NCBI RefSeq assembly: GCF_030295425.1
Contig: NZ_AP027081.1
Location: 372,001-436,000 of the forward strand
From: Mesoterricola sediminis
GTDB taxonomy: Bacteria > Acidobacteriota > Holophagae > Holophagales > Holophagaceae
DNA: 64,000 nucleotides
Direction: 5' to 3'
Each line of letters begins with the position of its first letter. Positions within the stretch are counted from its first letter, which is position 1. Below, piece after piece: positions 15,550 through 24,269 of the stretch. The translations under genes were made by a program, and so were the position numbers. The notes beneath the pieces are model-generated. The model was not told the origin of the DNA, made no database searches, and worked only from the letters and a program-made list of their open reading frames with translations.

Positions 15550-16860
15550 CTAGACTTTTCCGCCGCCGACCCGCTCGATCCGGGCGCCCAGGCCCTGGAG
15601 CTTCCGCTCGAGGCCGGCGTAGCCGCGGTCGAGGTGGTAGATCCGGTCTACGGTGGTCTCCCCTTCGGCCACGAGCCCGGCGATCACCAGGGTGGCCGAG
15701 GCCCGCAGGTCCGTGGCCATGACGGTGCATCCGGTCAGGGCGCTGGGGCCGGCGATGATGGCGGTGCCGCCGTCGATGCGGAGGTTGGCCCCCAGGCGCT
15801 CCAGCTCCATGGCGTGCTGGAACCGGTTCTCGAAGATGGTCTCCCGGATCACCGAGATCCCCGAGGCCTGGGTCATGACCGCCATCACCTGGGCCTGGAG
15901 GTCGGTGGGGAAGCCGGGGTAGGGTGCGGTGGCGACGTCCTTGGCCCGGAGCTTCTGGCCGCATTCGCGCTGGATGCGCAGGTTGAGCCCGTCCTGGCCC
16001 TCGCGCTCGGTGAAGACGCAGCCGCACCGCTCCAGGAGGTCGATGATGGACCGGATCTGGCCCGGGACGACGCGCTCCAGCAGGACGTCCCCGCAGGCCG
16101 CGGCGACGGCGCAGAGGAAGGTCCCGGCCTCGATGCGGTCGGGGATGACCCCGTGGTCGCAGCCGCCGAGGGCGTCCACCCCGTGGATGACGAGGGTGGG
16201 GGAGTCGATGCCTTCGATGCGGGCCCCCATCTCGGTCAGCATCGCGGCCAGGTCCCCGATCTCGGGCTCCTGGGCGGCGTTGCGGAGCGTGGTGGTCCCC
16301 TGGGCGAGGCAGGCCGCCATGAGGATGTTCTCGGTGGCGCCCACGCTGACCTTCTCGAAGGTGTGGTCGATGGCCTTGAGGCGCCCGGCGGGGACGTGGG
16401 CCTCCACGTAGCCCTTGTCGATCTGGATGACGGCCCCCATGCGCTCGAGGGCCTCCAGGTGCAGGTTGACGGGCCGCGCGCCGATGGCGCAGCCGCCCGG
16501 CAGGGAGACGCTGGCCTTCCCGTAGCGCGCGAGGAGGGGCCCGAGGACCAGGATGGAGGCCCGCATGGTCTTCACCAGGTCGTAGGGGGCCCGCAGGGAC
16601 CCCGAGCCCACCCCCGCCGCGTCCAGGGTGGCGGTGAGCTCGTAGCCGGGCTCGTCCTTCTCCACCGCGGCCTCGCAGCCGAGGGCCTGCAGCACGCGGA
16701 TCATGGTCCGGATGTCCGAGACCGCGGGCAGGTGCCGGAGGGTCACGGGCTTCGAGCCGAGCAGGGCCGCGGCGATGCAGGGGAGGGCGGCGTTCTTGGC
16801 GCCGGAGACGGTGACGCGCCCCCTCAGGGGGATCCCTCCTTGAATGACCAGCCTGTCCAT
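15550..16860 (-). CDS. murA: UDP-N-acetylglucosamine 1-carboxyvinyltransferase
   Basis: A 436-aa enzyme of the EPSP synthase fold that transfers enolpyruvate from PEP to UDP-GlcNAc, the first committed step of peptidoglycan synthesis. It begins MDRLVIQGGIPLRGRVTVSG followed by KN. The catalytic loop GGCAIGARPVNLH keeps the Cys attacked by fosfomycin. Other signatures are TENILMAA, PDRIEAGTFLC and PGFPTDLQAQ. The ATG at 16860 has GGGAG 5 nt upstream. Only one murA is seen in the window. Confidence 0.97.
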   Translation of the reverse strand: MDRLVIQGGIPLRGRVTVSGAKNAALPCIAAALLGSKPVTLRHLPAVSDIRTMIRVLQALGCEAAVEKDEPGYELTATLDAAGVGSGSLRAPYDLVKTMRASILVLGPLLARYGKASVSLPGGCAIGARPVNLHLEALERMGAVIQIDKGYVEAHVPAGRLKAIDHTFEKVSVGATENILMAACLAQGTTTLRNAAQEPEIGDLAAMLTEMGARIEGIDSPTLVIHGVDALGGCDHGVIPDRIEAGTFLCAVAAACGDVLLERVVPGQIRSIIDLLERCGCVFTEREGQDGLNLRIQRECGQKLRAKDVATAPYPGFPTDLQAQVMAVMTQASGISVIRETIFENRFQHAMELERLGANLRIDGGTAIIAGPSALTGCTVMATDLRASATLVIAGLVAEGETTVDRIYHLDRGYAGLERKLQGLGARIERVGGGKV

Positions 16861-16913
16861 CGACACTCCCGTTGACCTTCCAGCTTAAACTGAAGCCCAT
16901 CCCGGAGCGAACC

Positions 16914-18233
16914 TTGCGCCTTTCCGTCGCCATGATCGTCAAGAACGAGGCCGAGGTCCTGGGCCGGTGCCTGGAATCCGTCCGGGGGCTCTGGGACGAA
17001 CTCCGGGTCCTGGACACGGGCTCCACGGACGGGACGGCGGAGGTCGCCCGGGGCTTCGGGGCCGTGGTGGAGGACTTCCCCTGGACCGGCGACTTCTCCG
17101 AGGCCCGCAACGCCTGCATCGCCCGGTGCTCGGGGGACTGGATCCTCGTGCTCGACGCCGACGAGGCGCTGGACCCCGCCGACCATGGGGCCCTGCGCGC
17201 CGCCCTGGAGCGTCCCGGGGCCCAGGCCTACAGCCTGCCCATCCGCAACTACCTGCCCGGGGGCGCCTTCGTGGGCATGGACGGCCAGGCCCGGCGCAAC
17301 GACGGGCGCTACCGCACCGGGGCGGGCCACAGCCACTTCTACCTCCAGCATGCGGTCCGGCTCTTCCGGTCCCAGGCGGAACCCCCCTACCGGGGCCGGG
17401 TGCACGAGATCGTCGAGCCGTGGTTCGAGGCCCGGGGCCTCCCCATCGCCGACCTGGACGTGGCGGTCCACCACTTCGGCAAGGTGGACCCCGCCCGGGA
17501 CCGGCTGAAGCAGGACGCCTACTTCCGGCTGGCCCTGGCGGAGGCCGCGGAGGACCCGGAGAACCTGCAGGTCCAGTACAACGTCATCCAGGAGGGCCTC
17601 ATGGTGGAGGCCTGGCCGGAGGTGCTGGCCGCCGCCGAGCGGTTCCGGGCCCGGGCCCCCCGGGCCCCAATGCTCGTTTGGTTGGGCGGTGGCCTCGCCC
17701 TCCAGGGCCTGGGGCGGGACGCCGAGGCCCTGGCCTGGTTCGAGGCCATCCTCGCCCAGTCCCCCGCCCATGCGCCGGCCCTCGCCGCCCGGGCCGAATC
17801 CCGGCGCCGCCTGGGGCGCGCCGAGGAGGCCCTCGCCGACCTCCTGGCGGCCATGGAGGCGGACCCCGCCTACACGGCACCCTTCCTCCGCCTCGCCGCC
17901 CAGTTGGAAGCGGGGGGCGACACGGCCTCCGCCCGCCAGGTGCTGGAGGCGGGCCTGGACCAGAACCCGGCGGACATCCAGCTTTGGGAGGCCCTGGTGG
18001 GCCTCTCGGCGCGCATTCGCGACCCCCGGGTGGCCGGCGACGCCTGGAACGCCCTGCGGGCGGCGCCCACGGGCGGGGCGACGATCTGGCACCAGATCGT
18101 CATCCAGGCCCTCCTGGCGGCCGGCGAGCCCCGGGACGCCCGGACCGTCCTGGACCTGGGGCTGGCGGCCTTCCCCGGCCATCCGGAGCTGGTGGCCCTG
18201 GCCGGACGGATGGCTAGCGTCGAAGGTTCCTGA
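16914..18233 (+). CDS. Family 2 glycosyltransferase fused to TPR-like repeats
   Basis: A 439-aa protein. The N-terminal half is a GT2 domain (SVAMIVKNEAEVLGRCLESV, DTGSTDGT, WILVLDADEALDP as the DxD region, and RNYLPGG), as in the SunS/tetratricopeptide glycosyltransferases. The C-terminal half is made of about 34-residue helical repeats with an Ala/Leu signature (LAWFEAILAQSPAHAPALAA, ALADLLAAMEADPAYTAPFL), typical TPRs. The start TTG 16914 is preferred, with GGAG 6 nt before it; an upstream TTG at 16872 has no ribosome site. It is divergent from murA and its 3' end overlaps a kinase gene by 20 bp. The acceptor is unknown. Confidence 0.85.
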   Translation: MRLSVAMIVKNEAEVLGRCLESVRGLWDELRVLDTGSTDGTAEVARGFGAVVEDFPWTGDFSEARNACIARCSGDWILVLDADEALDPADHGALRAALERPGAQAYSLPIRNYLPGGAFVGMDGQARRNDGRYRTGAGHSHFYLQHAVRLFRSQAEPPYRGRVHEIVEPWFEARGLPIADLDVAVHHFGKVDPARDRLKQDAYFRLALAEAAEDPENLQVQYNVIQEGLMVEAWPEVLAAAERFRARAPRAPMLVWLGGGLALQGLGRDAEALAWFEAILAQSPAHAPALAARAESRRRLGRAEEALADLLAAMEADPAYTAPFLRLAAQLEAGGDTASARQVLEAGLDQNPADIQLWEALVGLSARIRDPRVAGDAWNALRAAPTGGATIWHQIVIQALLAAGEPRDARTVLDLGLAAFPGHPELVALAGRMASVEGS

Positions 18234-19794
18234 GGCGCGCCAGGATCTCCGCGTCGCCGGGGCGGGCTTCGGGGTCCTTGGCGCAGAGGGCCTCGACCAG
18301 GGCCTGGACCCCGGGGGGGAGGCCGGGCCGGAGCGCGTCCAGGTCCGGGAGGGGGTCGAAGCGGTGGGCCTCGAAGACCTGGAAGGGGTTTTCCCCCTGG
18401 AAGGGGGGGTGGCCGGCCAGCATCTCGAAGAGCACCAGGCCGAGGGCGTACCGGTCCGCGGCGGGGCCGACGCTGGGGTGGCTGATGCTTTCGGGCGCGC
18501 TGTACGTGGGGGTGCCCATGAAGACCGAGGTCTGCTTGCCGCTCCCCTGGAGGCGGGCGATGCCCAGGTCCATGACGACGGCCCCGGCCTGGGCCAGCAT
18601 GATGTTGGCGGGCTTGAGGTCCCGGTGGACGACCCCCCGGTCGTGGGCGTAGGCCAGGGCGGCGGCCACTTCTTCGGCCGTGCGGAGGGCCTCGGGCAGG
18701 GGCAGGGGCCCCCCGCGGAGGCGCGCCTCCAGGGTGGTGCCGGGCACGAAGGGCATGGCCAGCCAGGGCGTCCCCGTGTCCGGGCCCGGGTCCAGGATCC
18801 GGACGAGGCCCGGGTGATCCAGCAGGGCGCCGAGGGCGGCCTCCCGGCGGAAGCGGGCGAGGAATTCCGGGTCCCGGGCGAGGTGGGGGTGGGGCACCTT
18901 GAGGGCGACCTCCTGGCCCGTCTCCCGGTGGACGCCCCGGTAGGCGGTGGCGGTCCCCCCGCGCCCGAGGACGGCCTGGGCGCGGTAGGGGCCGAAGCTG
19001 CGGCCCAGGTTGGGATCGTCGGCGTCCTCCGGGATGGGCGGCGCCGGCTCCGGGGGCCGCGCCGGGGGCCGCCGGCGCGTGACGAACCAGCCGCCTGCGA
19101 GGAGCAGGCCCGCGAAGGCGCCCAGGGGCCAAGGCCAGCGGGCCGGGCGGGGCCGGGGCACCGGGGTGGGGGCCGGGGTGGCCGGAGCGGGGGGGACCGG
19201 GCGCTCCGGGACGGGGGCCGCCGCACGCAGGACCGGGGCCGGGGTGGGCCGGGGCTGGGGGCGGGCTTGGGGGGCCGGGAGGTCCGGCGCCGGCGCCGGG
19301 TCCCGGAGGGCGGCCTGGGGCCGGGTCCGGGGCGTGGCCGGCGGGTCGGCGCGCGGGGACGCGGGCCGTTGGACCTCGGGGGGAGGCGCCACGTCCGTAC
19401 GTTTGGCTGGCGTGGGGGGGGTCTGGAGGGCCCGCAGCCGGGCGCGCAGGGCCTCCCGCGGCCGGGGCGGTTCGAGGCCCAGCCGTTCGCTCTCCGCCAG
19501 GGCGCGCTCGGCGGTGGCCGCGTCCCCCAGGGCCAGGGCCGATTCGGCCAGGCGCAGGTAGGGATGGTAGATGGGCAGGAAATTGAGGCCGTAGGTGTGG
19601 ACGCGCTCGCCGGGACGCGGTTCCATGGCGGCGGCCCGCTGGAAGGCCTTCACCGCCAGGGCGTGGTCCCCCCGGGCCTGGGCCGCGAGGCCGTCCTGGT
19701 AGGCCGAGTGGAAGGTGGGCCACGACTGGGCGGACAGCACGGCGCAGAGGGTGTACGGCAGAAGCCGGAAGCCCGGTCCCCGTCGGTGCGCCAT
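18214..19794 (-). CDS. Membrane Ser/Thr kinase with secreted N-terminal TPR-like domain
   Basis: 526 aa. A signal-like N-terminus (FRLLPYTLCAVLSAQ) is followed by TPR-like helices (GDHALAVKAFQRAAAMEPRP). A long Pro/Ala/Arg-rich stretch (about 125-225) and one transmembrane helix (WPLGAFAGLLLAGGWFV) come next. A C-terminal kinase domain follows (LGRGGTATAYRG, VALKVPHPH, VVHRDLKPANIML, VMDLGIAR, MGTPTYSAPES). DFG is replaced by DLG, as in some active bacterial kinases. The order is the reverse of PknB, where the kinase is N-terminal. The ribosome site GGGAGG is 4 nt from the ATG. It may sense an envelope signal; the substrate is unknown. Confidence 0.88.
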   Translation of the reverse strand: MAHRRGPGFRLLPYTLCAVLSAQSWPTFHSAYQDGLAAQARGDHALAVKAFQRAAAMEPRPGERVHTYGLNFLPIYHPYLRLAESALALGDAATAERALAESERLGLEPPRPREALRARLRALQTPPTPAKRTDVAPPPEVQRPASPRADPPATPRTRPQAALRDPAPAPDLPAPQARPQPRPTPAPVLRAAAPVPERPVPPAPATPAPTPVPRPRPARWPWPLGAFAGLLLAGGWFVTRRRPPARPPEPAPPIPEDADDPNLGRSFGPYRAQAVLGRGGTATAYRGVHRETGQEVALKVPHPHLARDPEFLARFRREAALGALLDHPGLVRILDPGPDTGTPWLAMPFVPGTTLEARLRGGPLPLPEALRTAEEVAAALAYAHDRGVVHRDLKPANIMLAQAGAVVMDLGIARLQGSGKQTSVFMGTPTYSAPESISHPSVGPAADRYALGLVLFEMLAGHPPFQGENPFQVFEAHRFDPLPDLDALRPGLPPGVQALVEALCAKDPEARPGDAEILARLRNLRR

Positions 19795-19834
19795 CGAACC
19801 TCCCTCGCATGGACCCGCCCGAATGATCGCACGG

Positions 19835-19861
19835 AAAACCCCCGGGCCGGGGCCCGGGGGC
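19835..19861 (-). terminator. Rho-independent terminator after the large lipoprotein gene
   Basis: A GC-only stem (CCCCCGGGCC / GGCCCGGGGG) with TTTT following on the minus strand, 31 bp past the stop of the gene at 19893. Confidence 0.8.
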
Positions 19862-19892
19862 GGGGATCACCGGGGCGACGTCAAGTCGCGCC

Positions 19893-21749
19893 CTACTGGT
19901 AGATGTTCACGTAGTAGGCCTTGAGCTTGCCGGTCCCGTCCGGGACGCCGAACACCCGGACCTTCGCCCCGGCGGTGAGGGCCGCGGCCCACTGGGTGCT
20001 GTCCAGGGTGGTCACCGTGACGGCCATGCCCGCCTGGCGCGTGAAGCGGGTGACGATGGGCTGTTCCTGGGGGGTGGTGGAGAGGGCGACCGTCACCGGC
20101 ACGGCGGTGGCGGTGCCGAGGCCCCCGCCCATCGTGCCCATGCCGCCCATGACCAGGGTCCCGGCCCGGGGCGTGACCTGCAGGGTTCCAGACGCGTAGG
20201 CGGTGGTCACCGTCTGGGCGTAGGGCGAGAGGGCGATGGGCATGAAGACCGTGCCATTGGCGGCCCAGCCCGTGGAGGCCCAGGCCAGGGAGCTCACGGC
20301 GTAGGGCCTGAAGGTGTCCCCGTCGGTGTCGACGACGATGCCGGAGTTGGCCTCGCTGAGGAAGGCGGGGACGGAGGTGGAGGCCAGGCCCGGGAAGGTG
20401 AAGTCCCAGAAGGAGAAGGAGGGGCCGTAGGCGAGGGTGTGGGTGATGGGGGTGACGAGGTCGCCCACGGCCTTGGCGTAGGTGAAGGAGGAGGAGGAGG
20501 CGCCGGTGATGACGCCCTCGAAGACGCCCCGCTGGATGTCGACGCTGGTCGCCACGAGGGGCACCGCGAGCGGATCCGCCACGGTGACCTGCACCTTGAA
20601 GAACCGCTCCACGTTGGCCAGGAAGGCGGTGCCGTTGCCGCCGGAGAGGTCGGTGGTGGTGTCGCCGCGCCAGTACCACTTGGTGGCGGCCGTGATGGCG
20701 ATGGGCTTGGGATCGCCGGCGCTGTCCAGGACGCGGATGACGTTGTTGACGCGGTCGACGCGGGTGATGTGGCCCTCGGGGGTCCACTGGGGCAGGGTGC
20801 CCGCGGCGGCGGTGTACCAGACGCGCACGGCCGTGAGGCTCCCGTCGGCCTGGTAGCGCGCGGTCACTTCCACGTTCAGGCCCGCGGTGAGGGAGGCGGG
20901 GATGGCCGCCGCCGGGACGGCCGCGACCGGCTTGACGTCCAGGTTGTAGAAGAGGGTGGGGTTGGAGCCCTTGTCGGCCAGGATGGTCAGGGATTGGCCG
21001 TGCTCGGTGGTCATCACCAGGCTGCCGCCGTCGGCGGCGACGCTGGCGACGGTGCCGATGGCGCGGCGCAGGTAGCAGCGGTCCAGCGAGGCGATGGCCT
21101 TGTGGCGGAAGATCCCGGGGGTGCCGAAGTTGACGACGTACACCGGGGATCCGGTGGCCGTGTCGTGCTCCACGATGAAGACGGGATGGGCCAGATCGAA
21201 GTCGACGGCCACGGCTGTCGTCTGGCCGTCGGCCACGACGATGGGCGTCTCCAGCTTGATGGTGGGGAGCACCTTCCAGGTGGCATGGACCGGATCGGAG
21301 GTGCCCCGCACGACGATCTGGGAGGCGGGGATGGCCGCGGGGGTGGTGCCGGCGTTGTCCGGGGCGGGGACGAGGGTGATGTTGGCGGGGGTGCCGTCCA
21401 CTTCGACGATGAGCCGGTCGTAGGTTCCCGCCGGGACGCCCTTGGCCCGGCTGAGCAGTTCGTCGACCTGGTCCGCCTGGAGGAGGTTGACCGGGGTGGT
21501 GTCGGTTGAGCCGTCGTAGATGGTGACGGGGCTGGCGGCGGCGGTGTCGGAGGCCAGGACGAGGGAGGCCTTCCGGATGATCACGCCCACGTTGGACCAG
21601 TCCTCGGTGGGGGCGTCGGTGACCTGGAAGTCCACGGCGCCCGAGGTCACCTTCGGCTGGGAGAGGCTGCTGGAGCCTCCCCCGCAGGCCAGGGCGAGGG
21701 CGATGAGGCCGAGCCCGGCGGCGGCGGGCAGCATGAGGGAACGGTTCAT
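19893..21749 (-). CDS. Large DUF4382/DUF5666-like lipoprotein
   Basis: A 618-aa exported lipoprotein. The signal peptide ends with lipobox LALAC followed by GGGSSS, so the mature protein is lipid-anchored. The N-terminal region (VDFQVTDAPTEDWSNVGVII, then RKASLVL) matches the DUF4382 pattern. The rest contains several repeats of small beta-barrel-like units (GHITRVDRVNNVIRVLD, FEGVITGASSSSFTY) similar to DUF5666. AAGGAG precedes the ATG at 21749. The gene is divergent from a MocR-type regulator with palindromes between them. The role is unknown, presumably at the cell envelope. Confidence 0.75.
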   Translation of the reverse strand: MNRSLMLPAAAGLGLIALALACGGGSSSLSQPKVTSGAVDFQVTDAPTEDWSNVGVIIRKASLVLASDTAAASPVTIYDGSTDTTPVNLLQADQVDELLSRAKGVPAGTYDRLIVEVDGTPANITLVPAPDNAGTTPAAIPASQIVVRGTSDPVHATWKVLPTIKLETPIVVADGQTTAVAVDFDLAHPVFIVEHDTATGSPVYVVNFGTPGIFRHKAIASLDRCYLRRAIGTVASVAADGGSLVMTTEHGQSLTILADKGSNPTLFYNLDVKPVAAVPAAAIPASLTAGLNVEVTARYQADGSLTAVRVWYTAAAGTLPQWTPEGHITRVDRVNNVIRVLDSAGDPKPIAITAATKWYWRGDTTTDLSGGNGTAFLANVERFFKVQVTVADPLAVPLVATSVDIQRGVFEGVITGASSSSFTYAKAVGDLVTPITHTLAYGPSFSFWDFTFPGLASTSVPAFLSEANSGIVVDTDGDTFRPYAVSSLAWASTGWAANGTVFMPIALSPYAQTVTTAYASGTLQVTPRAGTLVMGGMGTMGGGLGTATAVPVTVALSTTPQEQPIVTRFTRQAGMAVTVTTLDSTQWAAALTAGAKVRVFGVPDGTGKLKAYYVNIYQ

Positions 21750-21777
21750 GGCTGACTCCTTGCGCAAGGATCACGAT

Positions 21778-21807
21778 GGATCGATGATCCAGCATCGGGC
21801 GCCCGAT
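21778..21807. promoter_or_regulatory. Two adjacent perfect palindromes in the divergent promoter region
   Basis: GGATC-GAT-GATCC at 21778-21790 and ATCGGGCGCCCGAT at 21794-21807 lie between the lipoprotein start (21749) and the MocR-like regulator start (21957). They are suitable operator sites for a dimeric regulator; which protein binds is not shown. Confidence 0.45.
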
Positions 21808-21956
21808 CGTTGGGCGGCAGGTACACTTCCGCATTTCCCGCTTGTGCCAGTTCCGGATCGCGACCCCATGCTTCCCTTCCCCGCTCCGTCCTCCCGTCCC
21901 GCCGCGTCCTCCGCGCGGGGGGAGGCCGGGGCCGTCCCGCCTGGAGGAACCCGCCC

Positions 21957-23399
21957 GTGAGAGCCCGCGAGCTGAACCTCACCCTGGATCCCGATCGCGC
22001 CGGGCCGATCTACGTGAGGGCGGCCGAGGCGATCCTCCAGGCCGTTCGGTCCGGGCGGATCCAGCGGGGCCAGGCCCTGCCCGGCATCCGCGAGCTGGCG
22101 GAGCGCCTGGGGGTCCACCGCAACACCGCCCTGGCGGCCCTCCGGGAACTGGAGGCCCAGGGCTGGCTCGAGGCCCGGCCCCGGAGCGGGTTCTTCGTGG
22201 TGGAGGCCCTGCCCGAGCGGCCCCTGTGCGCCGGGGCAGGGCCCGGGGCCGCCGGGCCGGGCTTCGACGTGCCGGGCCGGCTGCGGCCCATCACCAGCAC
22301 CTCCAACGTGGTCCTGGATTTCTCCGACGGCGTGGCCGACGCCCGCCTCGCCCCCACGGAGGCCCTGGCCAGGGCCTACCCCCGGGCCCTGCGCCTCAAG
22401 GGGCCGGAACTGCTCCAGGCGGGGGCCTTCATGGGGCACGCGCGGTTGCGCCGCGCCCTGGCGGCCCACGTGGCCGAGCAGCGGGCCCTGGTCCGGGAGC
22501 CCGACCAGGTCCTGGTGATCCGGAGCACCTCCATGGCCGTCAGCCTCGTGGCCCAGGCCCTGGTGGGCCCCGCGGGCGGGGACGTGGCCGTGGAGACCCC
22601 GGGCCACCCCCTGGTGTGGGAGACCCTGCGCCAGGCCTCGGCGGCCCGGATCCACGGGCTGCCGGTGGACGCCGGCGGCCTCCAGGTCGAGGCCCTGGAG
22701 GCCCTCCTCGCCCGGACCCCGCTTCACCTGCTCGTCCTGACCCCCCAGTGCCACATGCCCACGGGCGTCGCCCTGGCGGCGGATCGCCGGGAGCGCATCC
22801 TGGCCCTGGCCCGGGCGCACCGGTTCGCGATCCTGGAACTGGATGGCGAATACGACTACCTGGAGGCCCCCCCCGTGCCCCTCGCGGCCCAGGACACCAC
22901 GGGCCAGGTGCTGTACTTCGGCAGCCTGTCGCGGCTGCTGGCCCCGGGCATCCGCCTGGGCTTCCTGGTGGTTCCGGGCAACCTGGCCGAGGGCCTCGCC
23001 AAGGCCCGGCAGCGCATGGACTGGCAGGGGGACCCCGTCCTCGAATGGGCCGTGTCCGAATTGTTCCTGGACGGGGAGATCGCCCGCCATCTCCGCCGGG
23101 TGCGGAAGGCCTGCCAGGACCGGCGCGCCGCCCTGCTGGACGCCCTCCGCTTCCACCTGCCCGGCCTCCTCGCCTTCGAGGGCACGCCCGGCGGTATGGC
23201 CCTCTGGCTGCGCGGGGCCGGCAAGATGGCCGATCCCGCCCGGTTCGACATCTGGATCCGCTCCTGCGGCCTGAAGGGCATCAAACTCCGCCTGGGCTCG
23301 TACTTCGACCTGGAAGGCCGCCCCTTGGCCGCCACCCGCCTGGGCTTCACCGCCTACACCCCGGCGGAGATCCAGGACGCGGTGCCGCTGATGACCTAG
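21957..23399 (+). CDS. MocR-type GntR/aminotransferase-like regulator lacking the PLP lysine
   Basis: 480 aa. The N-terminal GntR winged helix (residues about 10-80: PIYVRAAEAILQAVRSGRI, GIRELAERLGVHRNTALAAL) is joined to a class I aminotransferase-like domain. Landmarks of the latter are LVLTPQCHMPTGVAL, an Asp region ELDGEYDYLE and FGSLSRLLAPGIRLGF. In MocR, GabR and PdxR proteins this last motif is S-K-x-L-x-P and the Lys forms the Schiff base with PLP. Here it is Arg, so covalent PLP binding is not expected. The start GTG is preceded by GGAGG at 9 nt. The divergent lipoprotein gene and shared palindromes suggest it as a target. Confidence 0.85.
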   Translation: MRARELNLTLDPDRAGPIYVRAAEAILQAVRSGRIQRGQALPGIRELAERLGVHRNTALAALRELEAQGWLEARPRSGFFVVEALPERPLCAGAGPGAAGPGFDVPGRLRPITSTSNVVLDFSDGVADARLAPTEALARAYPRALRLKGPELLQAGAFMGHARLRRALAAHVAEQRALVREPDQVLVIRSTSMAVSLVAQALVGPAGGDVAVETPGHPLVWETLRQASAARIHGLPVDAGGLQVEALEALLARTPLHLLVLTPQCHMPTGVALAADRRERILALARAHRFAILELDGEYDYLEAPPVPLAAQDTTGQVLYFGSLSRLLAPGIRLGFLVVPGNLAEGLAKARQRMDWQGDPVLEWAVSELFLDGEIARHLRRVRKACQDRRAALLDALRFHLPGLLAFEGTPGGMALWLRGAGKMADPARFDIWIRSCGLKGIKLRLGSYFDLEGRPLAATRLGFTAYTPAEIQDAVPLMT

Positions 23400-23407
23400 G
23401 GCAGGCC

Positions 23408-23660
23408 GATCGAATCACTGGAACCGCCATGTTCCGATCCTTCGTGCTGGCAAGGGTAAGTCAAGAACCCATACGCCGAGTGCGCCGAGGGGCCGAGTCA
23501 CGCGGAGTCAGCTTCGCGGTTCAGCGCGCCGACCCATAGCGCCCAGGCCCTGGCCCGCTCGTGCGGGCCGCGATGCTGCGCATCGCTCGGCTGGGGGCTC
23601 CGGGCCTTCCGCAGGCACGCCTGGGGGTGCCCTGCGCCCCCAGCCTTGGGCGGGCCTGGG
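23408..23660 (+). repeat. Inverted repeat, left arm (253 bp)
   Basis: This arm is an inverted copy of 24017-24269 with scattered mismatches. It begins GATCGAATCAC, includes an ATG that opens a short non-conserved frame and a CGCCGAGTGCGCCGAGGGGC block, and ends near CAGCCTTGGGCGGGCCTGGG. It starts 8 bp after the stop codon of the MocR-like gene. Confidence 0.85.
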
Positions 23661-23739
23661 TCGGAGGTTCGGCCCACCGCCGACCCGCTCCAGGTGGGTT
23701 ACAACACCGTCCGGCGGTGGCGGGACCGGGGGCGAAAGG

Positions 23740-23993
23740 CCACCCTCATGGCGGAGCGCAAGGTTCAACGGGCCGGCCCAGAGGTCGAGAAGCCGTCCCA
23801 CCTCCGTGCCCGAGAGGCGCAGATGGGTGAGGAACGGGGCCTGATGGATGGGGGTCAGCCCCTCTACGGCCTTGGCTTCCACGATCCCCGTGTCATCGAT
23901 CCTGAGATCGATCAGGCAGGAGTCGAGAATCAGAAGCCCCTCGAAGGGGATGTCCAGGTGGACTACCAGCAGGTCGGCGTGTATTCCCGGAAC
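23740..23993 (-). pseudogene. GxxExxY-type PD-(D/E)XK nuclease remnant between inverted repeats
   Basis: An open frame without a start codon. It begins after an in-frame TAA at 24000-24002 and carries the C-terminal two-thirds of the GxxExxY protein family: VVHLDIPFEGLLILDSC, DLRIDDTGIVEAKAVEGL with the nuclease D...ExK residues, and PIHQAPFLTHLRLSGTEVGR. The N-terminal GxxExxY box itself is missing, replaced by repeat sequence, and the C-terminus runs into the left repeat arm. It is therefore a broken gene. Full-length members are about 125-130 aa and of unknown role. Confidence 0.75.
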
Positions 23994-24016
23994 CGAGGTT
24001 TACCGAGGCGGCTGAG

Positions 24017-24269
24017 CCCAGGCCCGTCCAAGGCTGGGGGCGCAGGGCACCCCCAGGCGTGCCTGCGGAAGGCACGGAGCCCCCAGCCGAGCGATGCGCA
24101 GCAGCGCGGCCCGCGGCAGCGGGCCAGGGCCTGGGCGGTGTGGGGCGGCGCGGTGGATCGCGAAGCTGGCTCAGCGCAACTCGGCCCCTCGGCGCACTCG
24201 GCGTACGGGTTCTTTACCAACCCTTGCCAGCACGAAGGATCGGAACATGGGGGTTCCGGTGATTCGATC
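24017..24269 (-). repeat. Inverted repeat, right arm (253 bp)
   Basis: The partner of 23408-23660. Its outer end overlaps the first base (24269) of the TAG stop of the signal peptidase gene, so the element fills the exact space between two convergent genes. Confidence 0.85.

Noticed and set aside
16872-16913. An upstream TTG start for the glycosyltransferase
   Set aside because: No ribosome site there, whereas TTG 16914 has GGAG at a good distance and starts directly at the GT2 fold.
19867-21834. A 655-codon minus-strand frame rich in Arg, His, Pro and Gly
   Set aside because: It is a frame-shifted shadow of the lipoprotein gene; the lipoprotein frame has a signal peptide, ribosome site and domain pattern.
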